Assembly (NCBI GenBank): GCA_030144725.1
Contig: JASKMD010000026.1
Span: 8,956,100-9,020,099, forward strand
Origin: Haematococcus lacustris
Lineage: Eukaryota; Chlorophyta; Chlorophyceae; Chlamydomonadales; Haematococcaceae
Reading direction: 5' to 3'
Length of the DNA: 64,000 nt
Under the pieces are notes generated by a model. That model saw nothing but the letters and a program-made list of their open reading frames with translations, was not told where the DNA came from and searched no databases. The position numbers and the translations under genes were made by a program. Shown piece after piece: positions 20,682-33,110 of this stretch (positions are counted from its first letter, which is position 1; each line of letters opens with the position of its first letter).

Positions 20682-23600
20682 ATGTGCAGCAGGGCCAAGG
20701 TAGGTTGACGAACGGCAATCCTGTCTCTGTCACTTTATCACCAGCTGTTACGTTGCCGATGTGCAGTTACACGTCAAGTTTATGACCTGCGCTGCGTGCT
20801 CCTCGGCCGTGGAGGCAGCCCTGCGGTACGCAGTTGCCTGATGTGTTCTTGCTGTTGACATGCGTGGTAGTCATGCGTGGTAGTCAATGTTCTTGCTTTT
20901 TCTTTTGCAGAGCCCTGCCTGGCGTTGAACGAGCTGCTGTGGCACTGCTGCAAGAGGCAGCTGAGGTGTGGAGTTGCAGCGCGTAGCCATGCCATGTGGG
21001 CTACCAGCAGTGACTTATCGGATGTCAACAGCATCCCTCCTTATTAATTCTCTACTTGCAGGTTGACTTCATTTCATCCCAATTGGAGAGCTCACGATTA
21101 GTAACAGCTATTGAAGATGCAGGCTTTGAGGCAGTGGTGCTTTCTGTCACGTCAATAACCAGCAGTGCAAGCTTGGTCCAGACCACCTCTGCAGCCAATG
21201 GCAACAGTGCCAATGCGTGTGTAGCAGGCAGTTTGTTAGTAAGGCACATGACAGCAGCAGCAACCGCCAGGCAGGTGCAGAACCTCATCATGAGCTGCAG
21301 AGGCATGGCCAGGGCGGTGCCCAATGTCCAGCAGGGGACCGTTGAGCTGCTGTTCATGCCAAACATAGCTGACAAGGTGGGCAGCACTGCAGTCGCCGCA
21401 TGGAAGTATACTAGAGCGAGGCTAGGAGAGCAGCTCCATGGGTTGCATGTGGGCATGTGGATGAGCGTGAGGCAGGGGTGGGATGGCAATGGATTGTGAG
21501 ACAGGAGAGGAGCACTCTGTCTTGCTGCTGAGATTGGCCAGGCCAAGAGAAACTACCCAGCCCGGTGTTTGCCACAGTCTCTAAAAGCTGCAAGAGCGTG
21601 AAGCTTCAGTTGCACAGGTTGTCATCATCATATTGCTTGTGTTTTACCTGACAGCAGCAGGTGCGTCATCCCGGCATGCTCACATGCCATGGGTCACATT
21701 GCTGGTCACTGCAGAAATCTGCAAACAGCCTGGCAGTGCTTATGCTGCTGTTGTCTCCAGGCAACGGTGGTGGCGGTGCTGGAAGAGGCTGGCTTCAGTG
21801 TGGGCGTACTGACCTGGGAGGAGCCCTGCTCAGCCCCACCCACCAAGCAAAGCCCTGGCCGGCTCAAGGTGCCTGAGCCAATGCACAGGCTCCTTCCCGC
21901 ATGCTGCGCGCTGCCCCAACAGAAGCACTCCTAGTAGTTGTGCTTGTAGGCAAGTGGCAATGACATGAGCAAGCTGAGCATGCATCATGGTGGCACCTCC
22001 TAGGTCGTTCTGCCCACCATGCGGACCTGGGCCCACTGCTTAGCACACCCCTCCCTCCAAGTCAACACAACGCCCCTGTGATCTCTATTAATGCTGGCCT
22101 GCCTGCTAATGCCTGTCTGCTAACGCCTGTCTTCCAACGCCTGCCTGCTACCGCAAAACTGCAGACCGTCTCCTTGGCTGTGCAAGGCATGACGTGTGGA
22201 GCCTGCTCTGGTGCAGTTGAGCGTGCCCTGATGGCAGTGCCGGGCGTGTCTGCTGCCTCAGTGGCGCTCACCATAGGCGAGGCCCAAGTACAGTACGACC
22301 CAGGCATGGTGCAGCAGGTGAGCTGTAGCACTGACACAGCAGTGGGCTACTGGGGTCAGGGTCATTCGCCTGCGCTACCACATAGGCTGGGCTGGCACCC
22401 ATTCAGCCGCAGCTGCATCACCCCTTGGAGAGCTAATGGTGTGCATATAAGGAGATGCTCGTCTGCCACTGTAATGTACAGTCAGGTATCTTACACGATG
22501 CTGCTGGGGTTGCCTGTAATGAGGGGCAGTGGGCAGCTGCCTTCCCTCCAGCCTGCCAGTGCCCTGCTCCATGTGCACACAGGCCATGCTGGTGACCGTA
22601 GTGGAGGACGCTGGGTTTGAGGCGCAGCTAGCTAAGGTTGCGGAGCCAGAGCAGCAGGAGCACCTGAAGCTCAGTGTGCAGGGCATGACCTGCTCAGCCT
22701 GCAGCAGTGCAGTGGAGGGAGCTCTGGCCAAGCTGCCGGGCGTGTCACGGGCGGCCGTCAGCCTGTTGTCCGGTAGCGCAGAGGTCTGGTATGATGCTGC
22801 AGAGACAGGTGAGGGCGTGTTGGCTGCTGCTGTCGCGCTTTTTTGCCCGCCTGCTGCTGCTTCCACGCCTTGTGTTTAGTCTGGCAGCATGCAGCACATC
22901 CTGGCCCCTGCATGGATGGTGTACAGCCAGGCTTTACACGCTGTGGTGCGAGAAGGCACGGCTCCACTTGACCACACCCGCGAGGGCCCGGTGCAGGCTG
23001 CCTGGTCTGGAAGGTAGAAATAGTATAGCTAGTATGAATGAAGGTGGAGGTGGTTGGTGCCAGCCGGTGTTGTGATGGTCGAGTGCAAGCAGGCAAGGCT
23101 CTAGTTGGCTAGATCCTTGATTTGAAGGCAGTGGCTCAATGTGTCCACCAAGTGCAGAATGAGTTGCTGGGTTGGTAAGCTAGATAACGGTCACACAGGC
23201 AAGCAATTTCGCTTGGGTCATGTGAGGGCTGCTTGGCTGCTCCTCAAGGTAGTCAGGTGGGTGGCAGATGGGGCTAATGCAGGGCTTTGTCTAGACCAGC
23301 AGGCCACCTGATCTCCCAGTGTAAGAGAGGCTTCCTTGACTGAGCCCACTCCCTGAGTGCTGTGTTTCATGGCCCACTCACTGCATGCCCGCCTCGCCTT
23401 CACCACCCTCAGGGCCGCGGCACATGCTCGCTGCGGTGGACGACGCTGGGTTTAAGGCCAGCCTGCTGCAGGACCATGGCCAGGCCCCTGACGGTGGATC
23501 TGCCCACGCTGCAAAGGTGTGACATGGCTGGGCTCTGGCGTGGACAAGAGTGAGCTCAGGTATCTGACTGCACAGGGCCACCCCCTGAAGTTTGGAGAAA

Positions 23601-24373
23601 GGTGTTTCTTGCACTGTGCACGATGATGCGTTCACAGCAGCTAGAGTCTGGTGGACTGATACCCATGAAAGCAGGCCAGGCCTTGGATCCCAGGCGATGT
23701 GCCAGGGGCCAGCTCACATTGCTGCTGACGGACAAGGATCGTGCCACCAGTACTCATGGCCACTGACACGTTTATAACATGGCTACTGACACATTGACAC
23801 ACTCAACTCACTGACAGATTCCCATCGGACCAGACAAAACTCATTCAACAAGGAACAACATGTCTGACTTTGGGTAATCTCACCTACCTCCCTAGGTCTT
23901 ACCTACCTCCCTTTATTGAATGCTGGTACTTTGCTCAGTGCCTGCCCAGTGGCTCTCTATTGGCCAGGCATGCCTGCATGCTGCTGCCGCTGTCGTGTGT
24001 GCAGGAGATTGGGTACTGGTGGGCACTGTTCCGAGCCAGCATGCTGTTCACAGTGCCAGTGTTCTTCGTAGCCATGGTCCTGCCGCGCATCCCTGGTAGG
24101 CACTGGGGCTCCCTCCTGCCTTGCTGCCTTGTTGGTGAAGCCCGCCTGCCACCTGCCTGGCCACTTGACTGGCTGCCTGGCTGCAGCAGGGGGGAGGGGG
24201 CCAGCCTGAGTGAGAGGGGCAGCAGCATGCAAAAGAAACTCCTGCCTGCATCCCGTCCACCCACCTGCCCACCCACCTGCCTGCCCCAGACCTATCTGCT
24301 GCCTGCCTGCCCACCAGTGCGCCCACCCACCTGTCTGCTCGCTCTTATCACCTGCCTGCCTGCCTACTCATGG

Positions 24374-24454
<81 letters not shown>

Positions 24455-27400
24455 TTACTTGTGTATGCTCTTCTGCCTTCACCCCTGTGCTATTGCCCAG
24501 GCTCCAAAGTGATGACCGACACCCTGGTCTTCGGCTTCCCCTGCAACCAGCTGGTGAAGTGGCTGCTGACCACCCCGGTCCAGTTCGTCATCGGCTGGCG
24601 ATTCCACAGAGGGGCCTGGAAGGCAGTCAGGCGGGGAGGCGCCAACATGGACCTGCTAGTGTCGCTGGGCACCAACGCCTCCTATACTTACTCAGTAAGC
24701 ACCTGCACACCCGCCCATCCACCCAGCTTCCACCCAAGCCTGAGCTCCGAGCTCTGCCTGCTCTTACCTCTGCTTCGTGCAGCCTGAGCTTGAGCTTGTC
24801 TGCCACTCTCCCCTGAGCTGCAGCTGTTACTCCATTCCTAACACGCTCTCCCAACCCTCCCGCATGGCAGTGTTGAGTGCATTACCCTATATCAAGCTTC
24901 TCTTGGCAAGTGAAGTCCACCTCCCGCGTGCCACCTTTGCTGTTGCCTCCACAGGTCATCTCCATCCTGTTCCATCACTTCAATTCCCACCACCGCACTC
25001 ATGGGTACGTTCCCACCGATTTTTTTGAGACATGCGCCATGATCATCACCTTCATCCTGTTGGGCAAGTGGCTGGAGGCCTGTGCCAAAGGCAGGACCAG
25101 CGAGGCCCTAACCAAGCTCCTCAAGCTGGCACCTGACAAGGCCATGGTGAGCGGCTGGAGCTAGTGCAGGAAGGGGCTGGGGCAGGCTGTATGCGGGGCC
25201 TGGCAGGGGGCTGGCTAGAGCGGTGTTAAACCCAGCCTTGCTTGCCTGCACAGCCAGGTATTGTCAGGCATGGTCTTACGGGTCCTGCAATGCCCGCTGT
25301 GAAACTTGACCAAAAGGCTGTGTGGATGTCCTCGACTGCTTGGCTGAGGGTGCAATGTGTAAGTGCAGTGAGGAAATGGGGGTGATGGACTGCACAGCCA
25401 GATGTTTTCAAGTTAGTTGTGTGGGTCAGCACTGGCCATGGCTTCCACGTCACCCTGCCCGTATCAATAGCTTTTTAAGCTCTTACACTGTTGTGAATGA
25501 CGGTTTCTTTGCTCCTGCTGCTCCTGCTGCTCCTGCTGCTCCTGCTGCTCTTGCTGCTCCTGCTGCTCCTGCTGCTCCTGCTGCTCCTGCTGCTCTTGCT
25601 GCCAACTTGTTGCCCTGACTTGTTGTTGCTGTGGCAGGTCGTGCAGCTGGATGGTGAGGGTGCAGTCACTAGCTCCATGGAAGTGCCCACGAGCCTGGTG
25701 CACCAAGGCGACCTCATCAAGGTGAGTGGTGTGAAGCATTGCGTCCGTAACTGATGACGATGATGTTCCTGGAGCATGTTGTAAGGGATGTTGGCTGCAA
25801 GCTGAACCACGTGATGAATCACATGATGATGATATTCCCGGAGCATGACCTGTAAAAGATTGGCTGCAGGGTAGATTCCAACACAGCAGCTTCAGTCGAC
25901 ATCTACAGGCCAAGTGCTGCTGCAGCTTTCAGACTTTGAGTGTGACCTGGTCGCACTAGCCATAATGCTGCTGTGCGCTTCACCTGTCACTAACCCTTTT
26001 GGTTTAGCACTTGGTTGGCTGCACACCCTGGCCATGGCAAGGCTCATCCCAGCAGCAGAGGGCTGCACCACCAGGACTGCCTGCCCCCTGGCTCTGCTTC
26101 GCCCCAGGTGCTGCCAGGGGCGCGTGTGCCAACAGACGGTGTGGTGGTGCAGGGTCAAAGCTTCCTGGATGAGGCCATGATCACAGGTGCTAGGTGCCGG
26201 GTGTCAGGCAGGGCCAGCGGCAGGAGCAGCAGGAGCAGCAGGAGGGGATGGGTCTGGCCAGCCAGGCTAAGCACCAGGGGTCACTACTGCAGGTCTGCGG
26301 GTGCAGCAGTGGAACAGCAAGTGGTGGCTGAGTGTCTGGTGTCAAACCTGCTTGGAGCGCTATGTGGATGCATCTGGCTTTGGTGTGTGTGGTTTTCTCT
26401 CTGCTCTCTGCCAAGTGCCCCGCCCCCTCACCCCTGGCTGCATGTGTACCCTTTGCTCTGTCCCCTGACTGCATGTGTGTCCTCTCCCCTCTCCCCTTTC
26501 CCCTGACTGCTTATGTGTCCTCTCCCCTCTCCCTTCTCCCCTGACTGCCTGTGTGTCCGAGTCTCAGGGGAGAGCCTACCAGTGCACAAGGGCCCTGGGG
26601 ACCAGGTCATAGGCGGCACCATCTGCAAGGGCTCGGCCCTGGTGGTGCGGGTCAGCCGAGTGGGCTCAGCCAGCACCCTGGCGCAGATCGTCAAACTGGT
26701 GGAGCAGGCCCAGCTCAGCAAGGCCCCTGTGCAGGTGAGGGCAGCTGGCACAGCAGGCAGCTCATAGGGGCAGCAGGGGTGCGAGCAGGCCTGGGGTGGC
26801 TGCTGGGATGACGAGGGACAGGGTGGGGAAATGCATGGAGGCAGAGGCCATGGGAGAGGGAGGGGCGATGGTTATGGTGTACTAGGTCCATGACTGTGAG
26901 GTACTGCACATGGCAACATGGCACACGCATGGGACATGTCACTCAACATCGCACTCAGCCACAACAGGGTTGCTGTTGGGAATGACAGCCTTGGGGCATA
27001 TGAGCAAGGTTTGCTTTTGACCACCTGCTTCTATCATCGCAGGCCTTTGCAGACCGCATCTCTTCTGTTTTTGTACCAACTGTTATTAGCCTGGCAGTCA
27101 TCACCTGGGCTTGCTGGTAAGCTGGCCTGCATTGCCCCCTTACCCTGCAACCCTCACCCAGCAAGATGGGAGTTCTTGTGGCATGACCACACACCTGTGG
27201 CATGACCCCTGTGGCATGGCCACACATCCCTCTGTGCATCAGTCTCTTCTGCCCAGCCCAGTCCGACCTGGCCCTTCAACGACGGCTCAGTTCGCTGACC
27301 TCACCGCACCGCACCGCACCGCACCGCACCTCCACTGACCTCCACTGACCTCCACTGACCTCCACTGACCTCCACTGACCTCCACTGACCTCCGCCGACC

Positions 27401-30400
27401 TCCGCTGACCTGACCTCCGCTGACCTGACCTCCACTGACCACTCAACCTGCCGCCCTACCCTGCCAGGTTCACTGCTGGCAAGCTGGGCGCCTTCCCTTA
27501 CTCGTGGCTCCCTCCCGGCCACTCCTACTTCTTGTTCGCCCTCCTGTTTGGCATCGCCGTCATGGTCATAGCCTGCCCCTGTGCTCTGGGTCTTGCCACC
27601 CCCACAGCCGTCATGGTGGGCACAGGAGTGGCGGCGTCCCTGGGCATCCTTATCAAGGGTAGGCACTGTGGGAAGATATAGTCAGGCTGGAGATGGGGGC
27701 TGGGGCAGGCTGGGGATGGGGGCTTGGGCAGACAGGTCAGATGGGCAGTGAGGAGGGGCGGCCAACTGGGGTATGGCGGCCAGATGGGTATGGCGGCCTC
27801 CACCGTTGTCTTAACCCCTTACACAAACCCCTAACCCCTAACACACACGCTGCCACTGGCAGGATCTCATGTCAGGCTCTGTAAGGCCCTAGTCCCTCCC
27901 ACGCGCTGCCAGTAGCAGTCACTGCCTGCTCTCCCTCATACAGCCCTGACCCACCCCTAACAGCCTGACTCTCATTATTTCCTCAAGTTGGTCCACCCAC
28001 GCTTGGCTGCTGCCATGCCGCCTGGCTCTCAGGCGCTGACGCGCTGCAGCAAGCCAGCCGAGTGAACGTGGTGGTGTTTGACAAGACCGGCACCCTGACT
28101 CGCGGTCGGCCCGTGGTGACCCACACCCACCTGGCTGACCCTGGCCATGTCCCAGCCCGCCTGCTGGCCCTGCTGCTGGGTTCGGCAGAGAGCGAGAGTG
28201 AGCACCCGCTGGCCCGGGCCCTGCTGAGCTGGAGCGATGGCCAGCTGGGATTAGACAGGGGTGCTGCTGACTCACGCTCTGGATCACAGAGAGGCGCAAG
28301 GGCAGGTTTGGATGCAGAGGCAAAGGCAGGGGCGGCAGGGGCGGCAGTGCAAAGGGCCGCCGGGACTGGGCAGGGTGCAGGAGAACTGGCACGGGAGCTG
28401 TCCGTCGGTGAATGGGGATCTGAGCTGGTCAGTGTAGACAGCGGCAAGGCAGGGGTGGAGGGCAGCGTGGCAGAGGTGGTGCCGCAGGTGGCTGCTGAAG
28501 ACAGCAAGGGCTTCCCGGTGGCAGCTGGGTACAGCAAAGCGCAGCAGGTGGTCATCAGCCCAGGACTGGGGCTGTCTTGTACGGTCAGCCTGCCCGGCCC
28601 CCTGCTCAACTCCCTGCTGCTCAGCCCTTCTGGACAGCAGCCAGCCAAGCTGAGCCAACCCACAGCTTCGCCTTTTGCCGGGAAGGGTCAGGTAGCCTCC
28701 CAGCCTGTTGATGACAGCCGTGGCAGCTCAGTCCAGCAGAGTCATGTGGCCAGCAAAGGCAGCACCTCAGCATCAACAGGATCAGGGCCGCTAGGGGCAG
28801 GGGCTCGTGGTTTGAATGGACCCTTAAGCCAGGCACCTAGCCCAAGCCCCCACCCCTACTCAGCTTTCTCAGCATTCCTCTCCCATCCTCAACCTCACAA
28901 CACCCAGCAACTACCCTCTCGCCCTCCCCTGCCTCCCCCTCCTCCCTCTTCTAGCCGCAACTCTGGTGCCCACCCACTGACCACCTCCTTAGACGTGGTT
29001 GCCACAGCCAACTCCCAACCGCCCAACCGCTCCTTTTCAGTGGTGGTTGGCAACCATGCGCTCCTGGCTGCGCACGGCGTGGAGGTGGCAGCAGAGGTTG
29101 AGCATGGGGTGGTCCGCAGCCTGGAAGAGGGAGGTCACACATGTGTGCTGGTGGCAGTGGACGGCCAGCTGGCAGCCGTACTGGCTGTGAGCGACCCCTT
29201 GAAGCCAGAGGCTCCTGCAGTGGTGGCGGCCTTGCAGTCGCAGGGCATCCATGTGTGCATGGTGACAGGGGACAATGCCCGCACCGCTCATGCAGTGGCC
29301 TCCCAGGCAGGCATTGGAGCGGTGTTTGCAGAGGTGCTGCCCGCTGGCAAGGCTGCTAGGGTAAGTGGCTGGGAGGGTTGGTGTTGGCATGCTGCTGTTT
29401 GCTCAGGTATGCATTGCTGAAGCCAGCCGCCATGGCGCTGCTTGACCTGCTGCCATTCCTACTGGGTTTGTGGTGATCATGGCTGACCAGAAGTGATCAC
29501 ATGGGGCTGCTTGACCTGCTGCTCTTGAGGTGATCATGGCTGACCAAAAGTGCACAGGTCGCAAGGCAGCCAGTCACCCAGCTGCCACTCTGGCCAGCTA
29601 CAGCCCTGGCCCTGTACCCCAAGCTTTGTGCCCCAGCTGACCCAGCCGCAGTCCAGCTGGCACCCGTACCCGCTGACCCCTTTATCCCCTGCCTGCTGCT
29701 CCCCTAGTGGGCCCAAGCCACCTTGCCCTCGTGGCCCATCCGGCCTCCTCTCTGCCCCTCAGGTGAAGGACCTGCAAGCCAGCGGCCAGGTGGTCGCCAT
29801 GGTGGGCGATGGCGTGAATGACAGCCCAGCCCTGGCAGCTGCGGACCTGGGCATTGCGGTAGGCAGCGGGACGGACATCGCCATGGAGGCGGCGCAGTAT
29901 GTGTTGATGAGGGACGACCTGGCAGATGTGGTCACGGCCCTGGATGTCAGCCGTGTCACGTTCAACCGGATCAGGTGGGGGCTGCCAAAACCCTCCTGCA
30001 GTCTTCTTTGTCCGCCCTCGTCCAAACTGGCCTCACACAATGCACCCTTGGGTGCCCTACCCTGGCAAAATGGAAGACGTCATTCATAATATCAATCCCC
30101 TATCTAACTCCGCTCTTACCCCGGCCCTTACCCTACACCCTACATCCTGCGCTTGTTACTGTGACCTGCTCCACTTGGCCTTGCTTCAGTTCCAGCTCAG
30201 TGCTTCTTGAGCACAGTGGCCCTCAGCTGTCCACCCTGGTATGGCCTGAAGCTGTCCCTGCGCTCTTGCCTAGAACTGCCTGTACCCCGATGTTGAGCTG
30301 CCACTGTACCCTGGCTTGGCGTGGTCCTTGCGCAGGCTCAACTACCTGTGGGCGATGCTGTACAACGTGCTCATGATCCCTGTGGCTGCGGGCGTGCTGT

Positions 30401-31383
30401 ACCCTGCCTTCCGATTCCAGCTGCCCCCTTGGGTGGCGGGCTTCTGCATGGCATTCTCCTCCGTCTCAGTCGTCCTCTCCTCACTTGCACTGAGGCGTTA
30501 CCGCCGGCCCGTCCTACCACAGGTCACACCCCTCTCACACATCTTGGTCACACCCCACCCATCACACCCTGCTGGTCCTGGCCACGACCGCAGCAAGCAC
30601 CTTCGCCCAGGGAACCCGACCCAGCTGCCAGGCCCAGCCCAGCAGACAGCAGATGGGGTGGTGCGCTTGATCAGCCTTGTTGTAGGCGCCGGGCGCACTA
30701 AGACCAAGCAAGACGCTGCAGGGGGAAGGGGTCCCCTGCTGCCCTTGTCTGCTGCCCGGCTGCCTCACATCTCGGGTGAGCGAGAGGAGGATGGGGAGGA
30801 GCTAACAGCGCTGTTACCGCCCCCCTCATTGCTCCCCACTGCCCGCACCAGCCTCATGCCATGGGCGCCAACACAGCGGTCCACTTCTCAGGGGGGAGTC
30901 AGTGACACAGTCCGCTTGCAGCCCTGCGCAGGCAGCCCAGCAGAGGGGGAGGATGGGTGGGCTGGTGGAGGAGGGTGGCAGCAGAGCAGCAGCAGGGGAC
31001 TTGGGTTCAGCCTGGTGCCCAGTGGCTCTGGCCAACCTGGCAGCCGCGGGGGGTGGCAGCGAGGCAGCGGCAGTGGCGGTGGGAGGGCTGAAGCAGGCCA
31101 GACTGAAGCTGTGGGCGCAGGCAACGCTGCTGCTCCGGGTCCTAGCAGTGTCGGCAGCTGGCGTGCCAGTAGTAGTGCGGGCGGTGAAAGCGAGGCAGCA
31201 AGCGCAGGGGTAGATGTTGGGAGGAGTGGATTGGGAGGTGGTAAGGGAGGCGGGGCGAGGGGCTCAGTGGGCAGCGTGTTGAAGGGCATTGTCGGGATAC
31301 CGCAGCGCGCTGGGTGGGGCCGGTCAAAGCGGCGGGACAGAGACAGGGTTGAGAGGGAGGCGTTGTTGGCCAAGCTCAAGTGA
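20682..31383 (+). CDS. Cu(+)-transporting P1B-type ATPase, 19 exons
   Basis: This pump uses ATP to move Cu(+) across a membrane. Exons: 20682-20699, 20767-20825, 20911-20965, 21062-21376, 21761-21868, 22165-22317, 22583-22808, 23413-23516, 24005-24095, 24501-24694, 24955-25146, 25638-25721, 26108-26186, 26568-26734, 27043-27116, 27468-27658, 28033-29360, 29763-29974 and 30336-31383. All phases agree (1565 residues). N-terminal HMA domains carry CxxC at 14-17, 196-199 and 273-276; a fourth-like unit (about 100-170) lacks CxxC. Other motifs are TGES (559-562), CPC (676-678, the Cu-type motif), DKTGT (Asp 720), HP (761-762), TGDN (1115-1118), GDGVND (1161-1166), then YN and MAFSS in the last spans. 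The nucleotide-binding domain holds an insertion of about 260 low-complexity residues and the C-terminus runs about 285 residues past the last span. The 18-base first exon is the weakest call. Confidence 0.92.
24373..24452. repeat. (CCTG)n microsatellite in ATPase intron 9
   Basis: About 20 near-perfect tetranucleotide units lie between exons 9 and 10 of the copper ATPase. Other introns of this gene hold a CTGCTC tract (about 25513-25602) and a CACCG plus CCACTGACCT tract (about 27300-27440). Confidence 0.9.
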
Positions 31384-31882
31384 GCATGGGTAAGGGATGG
31401 CCGTGGGAATTCTCAACTGAGATCATGCCAAGGCAGCGGAAGCTCGTGGCTTGAGCAGGCTGGGGCGGACACAGCGAGCAAGGCGGACCCAACAGCTGCT
31501 GTACAACACTTGCACCGTACCTTTTCACATCAATTGGGACCTGTTCATCTTTTAGTTACTGCATATCAGTGATGGCTGGATCGGGTGATTAGGCGGATTG
31601 TGGGCCCACGATCCTTCAGGACCGTTGTGCACGACCAGGTGCATGTATCTTGATGCGTAATTGGTCCATTTCGCCCTGACAGTCGGGCTGCTGGTGTCAC
31701 TGTGACACATGCATGCTGACTGATGGGCTTGTGTCTCGGGGATTTATTCTGGCTCGTGCAATGCCCATTGACCCCACCTGCTGCAGCTGTGCCGGTAGAG
31801 GCAGTCTGAGGCAATTGGTCACTCTTTTTATCTCTCGTTGTTGCGGCACGCCGTTCTCCAGCCTGGTAGCCTAACCCGCAAC
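31384..31882. other. Intergenic between Cu-ATPase and DUF423 gene
   Basis: No reading frame of note. This interval must contain the ATPase 3' UTR and the promoter of the small membrane-protein gene, but no clear motif is visible. Confidence 0.35.
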
Positions 31883-33110
31883 ATGTCAGCTAGGTGGATC
31901 CACGTGCTCGCCGGCATCAGTGGTGCATCCGCGGTTGCTCTCGGTGCGTACGGGGCGCATGGCTTCCCCGCCAGCACGGACGCTTACTTCTTGGAGGTAT
32001 TAACCGCACAGGGGACGGAGCTCGCACGAAAGCATTTGCAAACAACGCGTGTCAATCACATGCCCAGGTCTTCAAGCGGGCCAACCACTACCACCTCATT
32101 CACTCAGGCTTGCTGGCAGTAGCCCCATTGGCGGTGAGGGCTCAGGAGCCAGCACCCGTCCCTTTTCCCTCTTCAGCCTGTGCCTTTAGTCAGGACAGCC
32201 CTACTCTGTCCAGCAAGGCTTTATTGTGCATCAAAACAAATGCAACATGGTGCACATGCAAGTTTGCATGCAGCTATGCTTGTTAAGCATGAGAGCCACA
32301 GCTGCAGTGGCTCCCCTCAGGCCTGGCTGGTGCCTGTCTGGTGCCTGCCTGCTGCAGAGGCGACCAACCTGGGTGGCTGGTTTGGCTGCTGTGGGGACAC
32401 TGCTGTTTTCTGGCAGGTAAACCCGCAGCCTGATGCATGCCTGTGCATGGGCCTACTCCCTGCTCACCATGCAGGAGGGCTGCCACTCCACCCATCACAT
32501 CTCACACAGCTAATGCCAGCATGCACCGGCACTTCAGCACTATCCCCATCACTTCAGCATTATGCCTTTTTAGCCCCCTCTCAACAAACACGAAGCTCAC
32601 ACTTGCTAGAACGCGCAACGAACCAGGGAGGCTTAGGAACCATAGGGTAGGTACCCAGGTCACAGAAAGTGAGTCATAACATGCAATGCTTGCATGGCGG
32701 CTAGAGGTAACTGGTTGCATACCTCTTGATTTCTCGCTACCATCAGATTTCAACACCTCCAACCACTCAAAGCTCAGGTCCTTTTTTCCTCGCCCCAGCT
32801 GGCTTTCATAACAGTTTCTCTGCTTTTCGGCTGCCACCACCCCTCAGCACTGGATCCACAAGCTTGCTCCCTGAGCACTGGTACTGAGTAGTTCAGCTTG
32901 CCTAATCGCCTCCCAGCCTCCCCAACTCAGCATACCTGCAAGCAGGGCAGGCACCCCGAGCCTATCTCTCAAGGAGTGATGCTAATGAGTGCCCTGGCCC
33001 CTGACCGCAGCTGCTACGCCATCGCCTTGACCCAAAACCGAGCTTTTGCCAAGGCAGCGCCCATGGGAGGCCTGACCCTGATTGCTGCGTGGCTGGCCCT
33101 GGCGTTGTGA
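31883..33110 (+). CDS. DUF423/TMEM256-family small membrane protein
   Basis: Four exons (31883-31996, 32068-32133, 32358-32416, 33011-33110) join in phase into 112 residues, the usual size of this family of four-span membrane proteins found from bacteria to animals. Function is not established for the family. The signature is clear: an N-terminal span with GISGASAVALGAYGAHGF, then VFKRANHYHLIHS, a third hydrophobic stretch AGLAAVGTLLFSG, and the C-terminal APMGGLTLIAAWLALAL. The N-terminus is short, so it probably inserts through its own first span rather than a long presequence. The first ATG (31883) gives the family-typical start. All introns are GT-AG. A 62-base stretch just after the stop (33135-33196) recurs at 58348-58409. 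Confidence 0.88.

Noticed and set aside
25497..25754. Poly-leucine frame near copper ATPase exon 12
   Set aside because: It is translation of a CTGCTC microsatellite in the intron before the exon that starts at 25638.
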